From a bacterium (GTDB lineage Bacteria > Pseudomonadota > Gammaproteobacteria > Burkholderiales > Burkholderiaceae_C): a stretch of DNA of 49,691 nucleotides. Position 1 is the stretch's first letter. Every line of letters begins with the position of its first letter. Shown here piece after piece: positions 8,690 to 17,732 of this stretch. The DNA lies in assembly GCA_030824555.1 (NCBI GenBank), contig JAVBXK010000083.1, forward strand, positions 1 to 49,691, read 5' to 3'. The position numbers and the translations under genes were made by a program. The notes beneath the pieces are model-generated. The model was given only the letters and a program-made list of their open reading frames with translations, had not been told where the DNA came from and did no database searches.

Positions 8690-9802
8690 ATGCGCAGCCC
8701 CGCCCACCCCTACCCGCGCATGCGCATCGGCCCCTACACTCTTCCCAACAACCTGTTTGTCGCGCCCATGGCTGGCGTGACCGATCGGCCGTTTCGCAAG
8801 CTGTGCAAACAGCTTGGCGCAGGGTATGCCGTGAGCGAAATGGTCACGTCGCGTCCCGATTTGCAGGACAGCCTGAAAACCTCGCGCCGCGCCAACCACG
8901 AGGGCGAGGCTGCCCCCATCGCCGTGCAAATTGCCGGCACCGATGCGGTCATGATGGCCGATGCCGCCCGCTACAACATCGACCGGGGCGCGCAGATCAT
9001 CGACATCAACATGGGCTGCCCGGCCAAAAAGGTGTGCAACAAATGGGCGGGCTCGGCGCTGATGCAAGACGAGACCCTGGCCCTGCACATCGTGGAGGCG
9101 GTGGTGCAGGCCTGCGCGCCGCACGGCGTGCCCGTGACGCTGAAAATGCGCACTGGCTGGGCCGACCAGGCCAAGAACGCTCCCACCATCGCCCTGGCTG
9201 CCGAGGCCGCCGGGGTGCAGATGCTCACCGTGCACGGGCGCACCCGCGAGCAAGGCTACAAAGGCCAAGCTGAACACGATACTGTGGCCCGTATCAAAAG
9301 CCTGGTGCGCATCCCTGTGGTGGCCAATGGCGACGTGAACAGCCCGCAAGCGGCGCGCGACGTGCTGGCCCGCACGGGGGCCGATGCCGTCATGATCGGG
9401 CGTGCGGCGCAGGGCCGCCCGTGGATATTCCGCGAAATAGCCCACTTCCTGGGCACTGGCACCGAGCTGCCGCCCCCCACCCGCGCCGAGTTGAAAGACT
9501 GGATGCTGGCCCACCTGCTGGAGCACTACGCGCTGTACGGTGAGCACACCGGTGTGCGCAGCGCGCGCAAGCACCTGGGCTGGTATGCGCAATCGTTTGC
9601 CGACCCCGCTGTGTGGCAGGCCAGCGCGTGCCGCCAGCGCATCAACACCGCCACCACCAGCGACACACAGCTGGCCGCCGTGACCGATTTGTTTGACGAA
9701 TGGGATGCCTTGGGCCATTTGCCCGGCGCGATGCCCCACACGTCCTGCGCCCCCCGATACCCCGATACCCCGACGTTTGAATCCTGGAAGCTGGCCGCAT
9801 GA
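8690..9802 (+). CDS. dusB: tRNA-dihydrouridine synthase B
   Basis: A 370-residue FMN enzyme that reduces a uridine in the tRNA D-loop with NADPH. Family marks are APMAGVTDRPFRKL near residue 25, NMGCPAKKVCNKWAGSAL with the catalytic cysteine in the VCNK part, and HGRTREQGYKG. A helical tRNA-binding domain follows. The frame is open to 8591; I chose ATG 8690 because it has a weak GGA upstream and keeps a typical N-terminus. ATG 8720 (MRIGPYTLP) is a good alternative. It overlaps fis by four bases, the usual dusB-fis operon. Confidence 0.95.
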   Translation: MRSPAHPYPRMRIGPYTLPNNLFVAPMAGVTDRPFRKLCKQLGAGYAVSEMVTSRPDLQDSLKTSRRANHEGEAAPIAVQIAGTDAVMMADAARYNIDRGAQIIDINMGCPAKKVCNKWAGSALMQDETLALHIVEAVVQACAPHGVPVTLKMRTGWADQAKNAPTIALAAEAAGVQMLTVHGRTREQGYKGQAEHDTVARIKSLVRIPVVANGDVNSPQAARDVLARTGADAVMIGRAAQGRPWIFREIAHFLGTGTELPPPTRAELKDWMLAHLLEHYALYGEHTGVRSARKHLGWYAQSFADPAVWQASACRQRINTATTSDTQLAAVTDLFDEWDALGHLPGAMPHTSCAPRYPDTPTFESWKLAA

Positions 9803-10035
9803 GCAACCCCAACCTGCAAGACAGCGTGCGCGAAAGCATGCGTGTGTATTTCGACGACCTGGGCGGCAGCCAGCCCACCAATTTGCACGACATGCTGGTC
9901 AAAGCGGTCGAAAAGCCCTTGCTTGAAATGGTGATGACCCGGGCGCAGAACAACCAGTCCAAGGCTGCGCAGTGGCTGGGCCTGAACCGCAATACCTTGC
10001 GCAAAAAACTGCTGGAGCACGGCCTGGCCGAATGA
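9799..10035 (+). CDS. fis: Fis family nucleoid-associated regulator
   Basis: A 78-residue Fis-type protein, shorter at the N-terminus than the 98-residue enterobacterial form, as usual in betaproteobacteria. The C-terminal helix-turn-helix is NQSKAAQWLGLNRNTLRKKL (residues 52-71), close to the Fis/NtrC-type DNA-binding helices. It starts with an ATG that overlaps the dusB stop (ATGA at 9799-9802), so its translation is tied to dusB. Fis bends DNA and controls stable RNA promoters and many other genes in model species. Confidence 0.95.
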   Translation: MSNPNLQDSVRESMRVYFDDLGGSQPTNLHDMLVKAVEKPLLEMVMTRAQNNQSKAAQWLGLNRNTLRKKLLEHGLAE

Positions 10036-10152
10036 GCCTGCGGCCCCGGTTTCAACACGTCAATTCCTGAGTCAATAGCTGACTTTCCCCGTGGATAAAG
10101 CGGTGAAGGCCAAAAAAGTTCTCAATTCCAACTTCAAACCACTCTGACCCCC

Positions 10153-11793
10153 ATGCGAGCCCTTCTTTCTGTATCTGACAAAACCGGCGTTCTCGACTTG
10201 GCGCGCGAGCTGCACGCCCTGGGCGTGAGCCTCATCTCCACCGGCGGCACCGCCAAGCTGCTGGCCGATGCCGGTCTGCCCGTGGCCGAGGTGGCCGAGG
10301 TCACCGGTTTCCCCGAAATGCTGGATGGCCGCGTCAAAACCCTGCACCCCAAGGTGCACGGCGGCCTGCTGGCCCGCCGCGACACGCCCGAGCACATGGC
10401 CGCGCTGGCCGCGCATGGCATCGACACCATCGACCTGCTGGTGGTCAACTTGTACCCGTTTGAATCGACCGTGGCCAAAGCCGGTTGCACACTGGCCGAT
10501 GCCATCGAAAACATCGATATCGGCGGCCCCGCCATGGTGCGCAGCGCCGCCAAAAACTGGAAAGACGTGGCCGTGCTGACCGATGCCAGCCAATACGCCA
10601 AGGTGGTGGCCGAGCTGAAGGCCAGCAAGGCCGCGAACGCCATGCAGGTTTCCGACGCCACCCGCTTCAAACTGGCCGTGGCCGCGTTCAACCGCATCAG
10701 CAATTACGACGCCGCCATCAGCGACTTTTTGTCGGCCATCGACCTGTCCAACGGCCTGCCCGAGCAAGAAGCCGCACCCGTGCGCACCCTGTTCCCCGCG
10801 CAAAGCAACGGCCGCTTCATCAAGCTGCAAGACCTGCGCTACGGCGAAAACCCCCACCAACAAGCCGCCTTCTTCCGCGACCTGTACCCCGCGCCCGGCT
10901 CGCTGGTCACCGCCACGCAGCTGCAAGGCAAAGAGCTGAGCTACAACAACATTGCCGATGCCGACGCTGCCTGGGAATGTGTGAAGAGCTTCGACGTGCC
11001 TGCCTGCGTCATCGTCAAACACGCCAACCCCTGCGGCGTGGCCGTGGGCGCGCACCCGCTGGAGGCCTACAGCAAGGCCTTCCAGACCGACCCCACCAGC
11101 GCATTTGGCGGCATCATCGCCTTCAACCGCACAGTGGACGAGGCTGCGGCGCAACAAGTGTCCAAGCAGTTTGTCGAGGTGCTGATGGCCCCCGGCTTCA
11201 CTCCTGAAGCACTGGCCGTGTTCAAAACCAAGGTCAACGTGCGCGTGCTGCAAATTGCGCTGCCTGCTTCGTATGGTGCCGACGCTGCGGCCCGTGCCAG
11301 CCTCACAGCCTGGGACCAGGGCCGCAACGCCGTGGACGTGAAGCGCGTGGGTTCAGGCCTGCTGATGCAAACCGCCGACAACCACGAACTCACCTTGGCT
11401 GACCTGAAAGTCGTCACGAAAGTGCAACCCACTGAACAGCAACTGCAAGACCTGCTGTTTGCCTGGAAAGTGGCCACTTACGTGAAAAGCAACGCCATCG
11501 TGTTCTGTGCCAACGGCATGACCATGGGCGTGGGGGCAGGGCAGATGAGCCGCCTCGACTCCGCCCGTATCGCCAGCATCAAGGCGCAGGCCGCCGGTTT
11601 GTCGCTGGCGGGCACGGCGGTGGCCAGCGACGCATTTTTCCCTTTCCGAGATGGCCTTGACGTGGTGGTAGACGCGGGTGCCACCTGCGTCATCCAGCCC
11701 GGTGGCAGCATGCGCGACCAGGAAGTGATCGACGCGGCCAACGAACGCGGCGTGGCCATGGTATACAGCGGCGTGCGGCATTTCCGCCACTGA
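10153..11793 (+). CDS. purH: bifunctional AICAR transformylase / IMP cyclohydrolase
   Basis: A 546-residue enzyme for the last two steps of purine synthesis: AICAR formylation with 10-formyl-THF and closure to IMP. The N-terminal cyclohydrolase (MGS-like) domain shows [16 protein letters not shown] and [13 protein letters not shown]. The transformylase part shows [14 protein letters not shown] with the catalytic Lys-His pair, [10 protein letters not shown], and the C-terminal [17 protein letters not shown]. It is slightly longer than the usual 520-530 residues. It lies 117 bases after fis, in the order dusB-fis-purH common in this order of bacteria. No strong Shine-Dalgarno sequence is visible (CTGACCCCC before ATG). 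Confidence 0.97.
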   Translation: MRALLSVSDKTGVLDLARELHALGVSLISTGGTAKLLADAGLPVAEVAEVTGFPEMLDGRVKTLHPKVHGGLLARRDTPEHMAALAAHGIDTIDLLVVNLYPFESTVAKAGCTLADAIENIDIGGPAMVRSAAKNWKDVAVLTDASQYAKVVAELKASKAANAMQVSDATRFKLAVAAFNRISNYDAAISDFLSAIDLSNGLPEQEAAPVRTLFPAQSNGRFIKLQDLRYGENPHQQAAFFRDLYPAPGSLVTATQLQGKELSYNNIADADAAWECVKSFDVPACVIVKHANPCGVAVGAHPLEAYSKAFQTDPTSAFGGIIAFNRTVDEAAAQQVSKQFVEVLMAPGFTPEALAVFKTKVNVRVLQIALPASYGADAAARASLTAWDQGRNAVDVKRVGSGLLMQTADNHELTLADLKVVTKVQPTEQQLQDLLFAWKVATYVKSNAIVFCANGMTMGVGAGQMSRLDSARIASIKAQAAGLSLAGTAVASDAFFPFRDGLDVVVDAGATCVIQPGGSMRDQEVIDAANERGVAMVYSGVRHFRH

Positions 11794-11864
11794 AGCAGGG
11801 TCAACCCTGTTCATGGGTGAAGGTGTGCTGTCTCATACTGACTTGACCGGAAAGCCAATCACCC

Positions 11865-13577
11865 ATGACCGCACCGAACGCGCCCACTTCCGAAGCCCTG
11901 CCCACCGAGGGGGCGGGCGAGCCTGTCGCCGACACCAAGCCCAAAAAAGATGACGAGCTTGACGAGGCGCAGCGGCGCGAGAAAGCGCTGGCGCGGCTCA
12001 TGCACCGCATCTCGGAGCACGCAGACTTTCCTTCGCTGCGCGACTCCATTGGCGGCATCCAGAAAATTTCGCGTTCGGACCGGGCCCACCTGAATCAGCT
12101 CTCCGGTCTGGTGCTCAACGATGTGGGCATGACGAGCAAGTTGCTGCGCATCATCAATGCGGCGTTTTACGTGTCGGTCGGCGGCGGCAGCATCACCAGC
12201 ATGGACCGCGCGGTGGCGCTCATGGGGTTCGAGAGTGTGGGCATGCTGGCGGCGTCGCTGATGCTGTTTGAAAAGGCTCCCAAGGGCCGTGACGGTGAGG
12301 CGGTGCGCCATGCCTGCAGCAAAGCGTTGCTGGCGGGGCTGCTGGCGCAGCAGCTGTGCCATTCGACACGCCATGTCGAATCGGTGTACCTCACCGCGCT
12401 GTTCATGAACCTGGGCAAGATGCTGGTGGCCATGCATTTTCCCAATGATGCACGGGCTATCCATGCCAAGGTGGATGAGGCCGTGGCCAAGTTGGTTCGC
12501 CAGGCCGAGGCCAATGCAGCGTTGCACACCGGTGCGGTGAAGCAAGCCCCTCTAGGGCCCAGTGCCGCGCAAGTGCATGAGATTCGCGAGCGCATTTCTC
12601 GCGAGGTGTTGGGCCTGACGCTGGAAGAGCTGGGCCTGGAAGTGGCCCGCCAATGGGGCTGGCCAGACAACCTTGCCCAGCATCTGCGGTGTCTGTACCC
12701 GGTTGACCCGGAACGCGAAGCGACACCGGAAGAGTACTTGCGTGTGCTGTGCACAGCCGCTTCTGACTTGTCGGTTGCGCTGCATGCGTTACCCAAAACG
12801 GGCAAGGTCGAGGAGGTGATCGCCGCGCGTGATGAATGCATGCACCGTTTTGGTCAATCCATGGCCGTTGCCTTGAAATTGGATCCAGAGTCTTTGCCCG
12901 CTTTGGGTGAGCTGGCTATGGACAAATGGGCTGACATTTCGGCGTTACTGGGTATCCAGCCTGATGTCGGTGGTGCTGGCAGTGCTGCAGCCAAGTCGGT
13001 TGATTCTGGCTTCCAACCCAAGCGCCCACCCAGCGTCAGAGGGCCTGACCGCATCGCACAAGGGCTGGGTCATGCCCTCAAAGGGTTGGCGGAAGCAGCA
13101 AACTCTTACGCACCGTTGGAGCACGTGCTGGAGCAGCTGATGGCTGACCTGACCGAGGCGCTGCTGGTGCAGCGCGTCATCGTGTGTATGCGCGATCCCG
13201 AGCATGGCCATTTGCGTGGACACGTGGGGTCGGGCGCACGCGCTGCAACGGTCATTGGGGCGTTTCACGTGCCGTTGGGTGGCAGTTCGGACCTGTTCAG
13301 CGTGTTGTGCCTCAATGCCAAAGACGCGCTCATTTCCGACACGGCAGACCCGGCCATTGGCAAGCGTCTGCCGCCCTGGTATCAGCAGAAAGTGGGGGCC
13401 AAAACGTTCGTGTTGTTGCCCTTGGCACAGCACGCCACCGTTCACGGTCTTCTGTATGCCGATCGGCAACAGGCCGGCAGCCTGGTGCTGAGCGAAAAAG
13501 AAATGACCTTGCTCAAGACCGTCCGCAACCACCTGCTGGTGGCCATGGAAAAGCGCGGCCTGACGAAGATGGCATGA
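11865..13577 (+). CDS. HDOD domain protein with C-terminal GAF-like domain
   Basis: A 570-residue signalling protein. After an acidic, low-complexity N-terminus comes an HDOD domain (about residues 40-240) with HADFPSLRDSIGGIQKIS, LVLNDVGMTSKLLRIINAAFY and MDRAVALMGFESVG. HDOD domains resemble HD phosphodiesterases but lack their catalytic His/Asp set. The last 170 residues look like a GAF sensor domain (LVQRVIVCMRDPEHG through HGLLYADRQQAG, ending LLKTVRNHLLVAME). No membrane segment is present. Proteins of this design take part in motility, stress or c-di-GMP control in relatives; no exact role can be given. It stands alone between purH and the convergent hemL. Confidence 0.85.
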   Translation: MTAPNAPTSEALPTEGAGEPVADTKPKKDDELDEAQRREKALARLMHRISEHADFPSLRDSIGGIQKISRSDRAHLNQLSGLVLNDVGMTSKLLRIINAAFYVSVGGGSITSMDRAVALMGFESVGMLAASLMLFEKAPKGRDGEAVRHACSKALLAGLLAQQLCHSTRHVESVYLTALFMNLGKMLVAMHFPNDARAIHAKVDEAVAKLVRQAEANAALHTGAVKQAPLGPSAAQVHEIRERISREVLGLTLEELGLEVARQWGWPDNLAQHLRCLYPVDPEREATPEEYLRVLCTAASDLSVALHALPKTGKVEEVIAARDECMHRFGQSMAVALKLDPESLPALGELAMDKWADISALLGIQPDVGGAGSAAAKSVDSGFQPKRPPSVRGPDRIAQGLGHALKGLAEAANSYAPLEHVLEQLMADLTEALLVQRVIVCMRDPEHGHLRGHVGSGARAATVIGAFHVPLGGSSDLFSVLCLNAKDALISDTADPAIGKRLPPWYQQKVGAKTFVLLPLAQHATVHGLLYADRQQAGSLVLSEKEMTLLKTVRNHLLVAMEKRGLTKMA

Positions 13578-13624
13578 CGATAGCCGCCAGCAGCGGCTGA
13601 CGTGTCCGACGCACGCACCGGAGC

Positions 13625-13650
13625 GGCCCGACAGCGGAGTCAGTCGGGCC
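13625..13650. terminator. perfect 8-bp hairpin between convergent genes
   Basis: GGCCCGAC (13625-13632) and GTCGGGCC (13643-13650) pair perfectly around a 10-base loop in the spacer between the HDOD gene and the convergent hemL. There is no U-run, so it is at best a weak or Rho-assisted terminator. Confidence 0.4.
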
Positions 13651-13668
13651 GACGACGACGCCGCGCGA

Positions 13669-14970
13669 TCAAAGCGTGGCAAACACCTCGGCCGCCGCGT
13701 TCACCGTGGCTTGTACATCTGCTTCAGTGTGTGCTGCACTCACAAAACCGGCTTCGTACAGTGCGGGTGCAAAGTACACGCCACGGTCCAGCATGCCGTG
13801 GAAGAAGGTGTTGAACCGGCTGTTGCTGGTGGTCATGACGGTGGCGTAGTTCTGCGGCAGCGTGTCCATCAGGAAGAAGCCGAACATGCCGCCCTGGCTG
13901 TCGGTGGCAAAGGGCACGCCAGCTGCATTGGCTGCGCTTTGCAGGCCTGCCGTCAGGCTTTGGGTGCGGGCGCTCAAAGCCTCGAAGAAACCGGGTTTCT
14001 GGATTTCTTTCAGTGTGGCCAGGCCGCAGGCGGTGGCCACCGGGTTGCCGCTGAGCGTGCCGGCCTGGTACACACCGCCCAACGGGGCCAGCTGTTCCAT
14101 CACGGCGCGTTTGCCGCCGAAGGCCGCCAGCGGCATGCCGCCGCCAATGACCTTGCCCATCACCGTCATGTCAGGCTCGAAACCGGGAATCAGGCTGGCG
14201 TACACACCTTGCGCACTGCCCAGGCCCACGCGGAAACCGGTCATGACCTCGTCAAACGCCAGCAGCGCGCCGTGCTGGGTGCACAGCTCGCGGCAGCGGG
14301 TCATGAAGGGCACCGATGCACGCACAAAGTTCATGTTGCCTGCAATGGGCTCGATGATCAGGCAGGCCACGTCGGGGCCGTGCTCGGCAAACGCGGCTTC
14401 CAGCTGCGCCACGTTGTTGTATTCCAGCACCAGTGTGTGCTGCACCACCTCGGGCGGCACCCCGGCACTGGTGGGGTTGCCAAAGGTGGCCAGGCCCGAA
14501 CCGGCTTTGACCAGCAGCGCATCGGCATGGCCGTGGTAGCAGCCCTCGAATTTGATGATGGTTTTGCGGCCGGTGGCGCCGCGCGCCAGGCGGATGGTGC
14601 TCATGCCCGCTTCGGTGCCCGAGCTGACCAGGCGCACCATGTCCAAGCTGGGCACCAGCTTGATGATTTCTTCGGCCAGCTCCACCTCGCGTTCGGTGGG
14701 GGCCCCGAAGCTGAAGCCTTCCAGCAGCGCTTTTTGTACCGCTTCCACCACCGCCGGGTGGCCGTGGCCCAGGATCATGGGGCCCCAGGAGCCGATGTAG
14801 TCGATGTGCTGTTTGCCGTTGGCATCCCAGAAGTACGCGCCCTGCGCCCGCCGAACGAAGCGTGGCGTGCCACCCACGGCCTTGAAGGCGCGCACGGGGG
14901 AGTTCACGCCGCCGGGAATCAGAGCTTTGGCGCGGTCAAACAGTTGCTGGTTGCGGTCGATGGTGGTCAT
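13669..14970 (-). CDS. hemL: glutamate-1-semialdehyde 2,1-aminomutase
   Basis: A 433-residue PLP enzyme that turns glutamate-1-semialdehyde into 5-aminolevulinate in the C5 route to haem. The N-terminus shows [17 protein letters not shown], the middle [19 protein letters not shown] and [13 protein letters not shown], and the PLP lysine is K273 in [16 protein letters not shown]. Length is standard. It faces the HDOD gene and follows the thiD-like gene on the same strand with a 111-base AT-richer spacer. Haem supply from here fits the haem enzyme (mbnH) elsewhere in the window only in a general sense. Confidence 0.97.
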   Translation of the reverse strand: MTTIDRNQQLFDRAKALIPGGVNSPVRAFKAVGGTPRFVRRAQGAYFWDANGKQHIDYIGSWGPMILGHGHPAVVEAVQKALLEGFSFGAPTEREVELAEEIIKLVPSLDMVRLVSSGTEAGMSTIRLARGATGRKTIIKFEGCYHGHADALLVKAGSGLATFGNPTSAGVPPEVVQHTLVLEYNNVAQLEAAFAEHGPDVACLIIEPIAGNMNFVRASVPFMTRCRELCTQHGALLAFDEVMTGFRVGLGSAQGVYASLIPGFEPDMTVMGKVIGGGMPLAAFGGKRAVMEQLAPLGGVYQAGTLSGNPVATACGLATLKEIQKPGFFEALSARTQSLTAGLQSAANAAGVPFATDSQGGMFGFFLMDTLPQNYATVMTTSNSRFNTFFHGMLDRGVYFAPALYEAGFVSAAHTEADVQATVNAAAEVFATL

Positions 14971-15081
14971 GTTGGAAGATGTAGCTTGAAAGTCAATGCA
15001 ACAAAGCGGTGAGGCCTGTTTTTATCAATTAAATTTTGAGGACGGAACGCTTGCTGTCTGTGGAACGGTGCGGGCGGTGGC

Positions 15082-16008
15082 TCAGTGGCGCGTGTTGTCC
15101 AATGGGAAGTCGATAGCGGTCGTGCCCGCGTCATCTTCGGCATCCGGGTCGTCGCTCTCGTCTTCGTCATGTGCCCAGAACATCCGGTCGGGTACGGCGT
15201 GGCCCATGCCGGGTTGGAAGCCGCCGTCCAGGCACTGGTCCAGGTAGGTCAGGCTTTCGGCCACAGCGGTTTGCAAGTCGGCACCGGCGGCCAGCAGGGC
15301 GGCCAGTGCGGCCGACAGCGTGTCGCCAGCGCCTGTGAAGGTCGCGTCGAAGCGTTCATACCGCGCTGTGGCCAGCACCGTTTCTGGTGAGGCCAGGTGG
15401 CTTTCCAGGTACTGATCGGCGGCATTGAAACCGGTCACCAGCACATACGGCGTGCCATGAATGGCCGCTGCGCGCGCGATGTCTCGGGGGCCAGGTGGCT
15501 TGACGGCCTCCCAATCGGGCAGCAACCAGCGGCACAGGCTGCTGTGGTTGCCGACCAGCACGGTGGCCTGCGGTAGCAGCAGCTCGGCCATGGCGTCAAG
15601 GTAGTTGTCAATGGCCAGCTCATTCCACCATGACAGGTCTGGCAGGTAGGCCACAACAGGTGCTTCAGGGTAGTCGCTGGCAATTTCCGCCACGGTGCTG
15701 ACGTTCTCGGCACTGCCCAGAAAGCCGACCTTGAAGGCCATGACCGTCATGTCTTCCAGCGCACAACGGGCTTGTTCGTCAACCACGTCTTCGTCGAAAG
15801 CGAAGTGTTCGCGTATTTCGGTGGTGTCGCGCACGTAGGTGCCGGTGACCACCGGCAGCCCATGGCCCGATGCCGATGCAATGGTGGTCAGGTCGGCAGA
15901 CAGCCCACCGGCACCGCTGGGGTCGTTCGCATTGAACGCCATCACGCAGGGCAACGAGACGGGCGTTTCTTCGGAGGTGTCGGTGTGTGCAGGGGAGGCT
16001 TGTGTCAT
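15082..16008 (-). CDS. thiD: ThiD-like (hydroxymethylpyrimidine/phosphomethylpyrimidine kinase family) protein
   Basis: A 308-residue ribokinase-fold protein. The N-terminal substrate motif NANDPSGAGGLSADLTTIA and the C-terminal anion hole FTGAGDTLSAALAALL match ThiD, the kinase that phosphorylates HMP and HMP-P for thiamin synthesis. Two things are odd: the central Asp-Pro-Val-Met block of normal ThiD is replaced by AYLPDLSWWNE, and the last 30 residues are a highly acidic tail. It may be a divergent kinase with another substrate. It lies between hemL and the divergent rubredoxin gene, a neighbourhood conserved in relatives. Confidence 0.8.
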   Translation of the reverse strand: MTQASPAHTDTSEETPVSLPCVMAFNANDPSGAGGLSADLTTIASASGHGLPVVTGTYVRDTTEIREHFAFDEDVVDEQARCALEDMTVMAFKVGFLGSAENVSTVAEIASDYPEAPVVAYLPDLSWWNELAIDNYLDAMAELLLPQATVLVGNHSSLCRWLLPDWEAVKPPGPRDIARAAAIHGTPYVLVTGFNAADQYLESHLASPETVLATARYERFDATFTGAGDTLSAALAALLAAGADLQTAVAESLTYLDQCLDGGFQPGMGHAVPDRMFWAHDEDESDDPDAEDDAGTTAIDFPLDNTRH

Positions 16009-16101
16009 GTGTGTGGCAGGGGGTGCCTGATGGTTCAGACCCAGTTGCCGTTTCGCGACAAGCTGGCGCTGACAAGAGCCAAAGCCAGGGTAGGCTGTCT
16101 A

Positions 16102-16107
16102 TACAAT
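16102..16107 (+). promoter_or_regulatory. candidate -10 element of the rubredoxin gene
   Basis: TACAAT in the context CTATACAATGAA lies 33 bases before the rubredoxin ATG and matches the -10 consensus at 5 of 6 positions. CTGACA at 16069-16074 resembles a -35 box, but the spacing of 27 is too long, so the -35 partner remains open. Confidence 0.4.
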
Positions 16108-16140
16108 GAATCACATTTTAAGACCAACCCCACCGCTGAC

Positions 16141-16314
16141 ATGACTGAGCCCAAAACCTGGATGTGCCTGATTTGCGGGTGGATTTACGACGAAGCAGCG
16201 GGTTTGCCAGACGATGGCATTGCCCCCGGCACCCCTTGGAAACAGTTGCCCATGAACTGGGTGTGCCCTGAATGCGGAGCCCGCAAGGAAGACTTCGAAA
16301 TGGTCCAGATCTGA
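16141..16314 (+). CDS. rubredoxin
   Basis: A 57-residue electron carrier with one Fe(Cys)4 site. The two cysteine knuckles are MCLICGWIYDEAAG and WVCPECGARKEDFE, both CxxCG or CxxCGA as in rubredoxins, with the conserved acidic loop GIAPGTPW between. The frame extends upstream to 15772, but only the part from ATG 16141 is rubredoxin. It lies 84 bases before pilG; this linkage of rubredoxin with the pil-chp genes is frequent in related genomes. Its redox partner is not in the window. Confidence 0.95.
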   Translation: MTEPKTWMCLICGWIYDEAAGLPDDGIAPGTPWKQLPMNWVCPECGARKEDFEMVQI

Positions 16315-16346
16315 CATGGTCAATCAGCTTGCTTTGCCTCACTGTA

Positions 16347-16361
16347 CCTGCCTGTGGCAGG
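16347..16361 (+). terminator. short hairpin between rubredoxin and pilG
   Basis: CCTGCC TGT GGCAGG forms a perfect 6-bp stem with a 3-base loop in the 84-base spacer. No U-run follows, so it may only pause or attenuate read-through into the pil genes. Confidence 0.25.
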
Positions 16362-16398
16362 CAGACGGGCGAGGCCTCGTGCCGGAGGAGACACAGAC

Positions 16399-16791
16399 AT
16401 GAACGGTTCGCCTCTCAAGATACTGGTGGTGGACGACTCCAACACCATCCGGCGCAGTGCCGAAATTTTCCTCAAGCAAGGTGGCCATGAGGTGGTGCTG
16501 GCCGAGGATGGGTTCGACGCGCTCTCCAAAATCAGCGATTGCGTGCCCGACCTGATTTTTTGCGACATCCTCATGCCCAGGCTCGACGGCTACCAGACGT
16601 GCGCCATCATCAAACGCAACGAGCGCTTCACCGATACACCAGTGGTGATGCTGTCGTCCAAAGATGGGGTGTTTGACAAGGCCCGCGGCCGCATGGTCGG
16701 ATCGCAGGACTACCTGACCAAACCCTTTACCAAAGACCAGCTGCTGCAGGCCGTGGCGCAGTACGGCACAACCCATGCGGGAGGACAGTGA
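16399..16791 (+). CDS. pilG: twitching motility response regulator PilG
   Basis: A 130-residue stand-alone receiver domain (CheY-like). It shows the acidic pair D12-D13 in LVVDDSNTIRRSAEIFLKQ, the phosphorylation site D56 in IFCDILMPRLDGY, and the conserved lysine in YLTKPF. I chose ATG 16399, which has GGAGGAG about eight bases upstream, over the longer frame from 16354. In Pseudomonas PilG is phosphorylated by ChpA and promotes pilus extension. Its stop overlaps the pilH start by one base. Confidence 0.95.
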   Translation: MNGSPLKILVVDDSNTIRRSAEIFLKQGGHEVVLAEDGFDALSKISDCVPDLIFCDILMPRLDGYQTCAIIKRNERFTDTPVVMLSSKDGVFDKARGRMVGSQDYLTKPFTKDQLLQAVAQYGTTHAGGQ

Positions 16792-17156
16792 TGCCTATCA
16801 AACACATACTGGTTGTTGACGACTCCAAAACCGAACTCATGGTGCTGTCAGATTTGCTGTCACGCAATGGATTTTCCGTGCGCACGGCGGACAGTGCCGA
16901 CGAGGCCATGCGAAGCTTGGCCGATCACAAGCCCGATCTGGTGCTGATGGACGTGGTCATGCCCGGCCAGAACGGTTTCCAGTTGACCCGCGCGATCTCC
17001 CGCGACCCGCAGTTTGCGGGCATGCCCATCATCATGTGCACCAGCAAAAACCAGGAAACCGACAGGGTGTGGGCCATGCGTCAGGGTGCACGTGACTACG
17101 TGACCAAACCCGTGGACGGCAAAGAGCTGCTGTCGAAAATACAGGCGCTGGGCTGA
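16791..17156 (+). CDS. pilH: twitching motility response regulator PilH
   Basis: A 121-residue CheY-like receiver. Acidic residues D10-D11 (LVVDDSKTE), phosphorylation site D54 (LVLMDVVMPGQNGFQ) and the lysine of YVTKPVDGKELL are intact. The start ATG at 16791 overlaps the pilG stop (TGATG); the GTG at 16788 is possible but adds one residue. In Pseudomonas PilH opposes PilG, favouring retraction or acting as phosphate sink. It is followed by pilI after five bases. Confidence 0.95.
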   Translation: MPIKHILVVDDSKTELMVLSDLLSRNGFSVRTADSADEAMRSLADHKPDLVLMDVVMPGQNGFQLTRAISRDPQFAGMPIIMCTSKNQETDRVWAMRQGARDYVTKPVDGKELLSKIQALG

Positions 17157-17161
17157 CCGCT

Positions 17162-17698
17162 GTGGCCAGCAACCAACGCCAATCGCTGAAGGCGCTGCAG
17201 GAGCGGCTGGCATCGCGCCTGGCCGAGGCCAGAGAGGGCGGTTCTGACGCGTCTTGGCTGGCCGTCGAGGCGAGAGGGCAACGTTATCTGTTGCCGTTGG
17301 TGCATGCTGGCGAGATCTTCCCAGTGCCCTTTGTGCAGCGTGTGCCCTACACCCTGCCTTGGTTTCTGGGGGTGGCAGCATTGCGCGGCGGGTTGATGGG
17401 TGTGGTCGATCTGGGAGGGCTGCTGCAGGGCGACTTGCTGACGACTGGTTGCCCTGGAGGCGGTTCTGAGGCCAAGCTGGTGGCTTTGAACCAGGCGCTG
17501 GGCGTGAATGCCGCGCTGTGGGTGGACAAGTTGGTGGGGTTGCGAGGTGTCAACATGTTTGTGAGCGCGGTACCGCGTGTGGCATCCGATTTGCCGGTAT
17601 TCGCTCAACGTCTGACGGACACGCACGGTGAGCAATGGCAGGAGTTGAACCTGCAGGCACTGGCCGCATGGCCAGCCTTTTTGAGTGTGGTGGCCTGA
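17162..17698 (+). CDS. pilI: CheW-like adaptor PilI
   Basis: A 178-residue CheW-domain protein that links the PilJ receptor to the ChpA kinase. The CheW fold is seen from about residue 33 ([21 protein letters not shown]) through [24 protein letters not shown] to [15 protein letters not shown], the pattern typical of PilI. It starts with GTG, five bases after the pilH stop, with no strong ribosome-binding site, suggesting coupling to pilH translation. The N-terminal 30 residues form a charged helix. Confidence 0.9.
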   Translation: MASNQRQSLKALQERLASRLAEAREGGSDASWLAVEARGQRYLLPLVHAGEIFPVPFVQRVPYTLPWFLGVAALRGGLMGVVDLGGLLQGDLLTTGCPGGGSEAKLVALNQALGVNAALWVDKLVGLRGVNMFVSAVPRVASDLPVFAQRLTDTHGEQWQELNLQALAAWPAFLSVVA

Positions 17699-17732
17699 TC
17701 GGGCTGCCCACAACCTCTGGATTGGGTGCGAC

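Noticed and set aside
10072-11253. A 393-codon minus-strand open frame
   Set aside because: It is antisense to purH with Gly/His/Gln-rich low-complexity content; purH is certain.
13711-15012. A 433-codon plus-strand open frame opposite hemL
   Set aside because: It is the antisense shadow of hemL, which carries full PLP-enzyme motifs.
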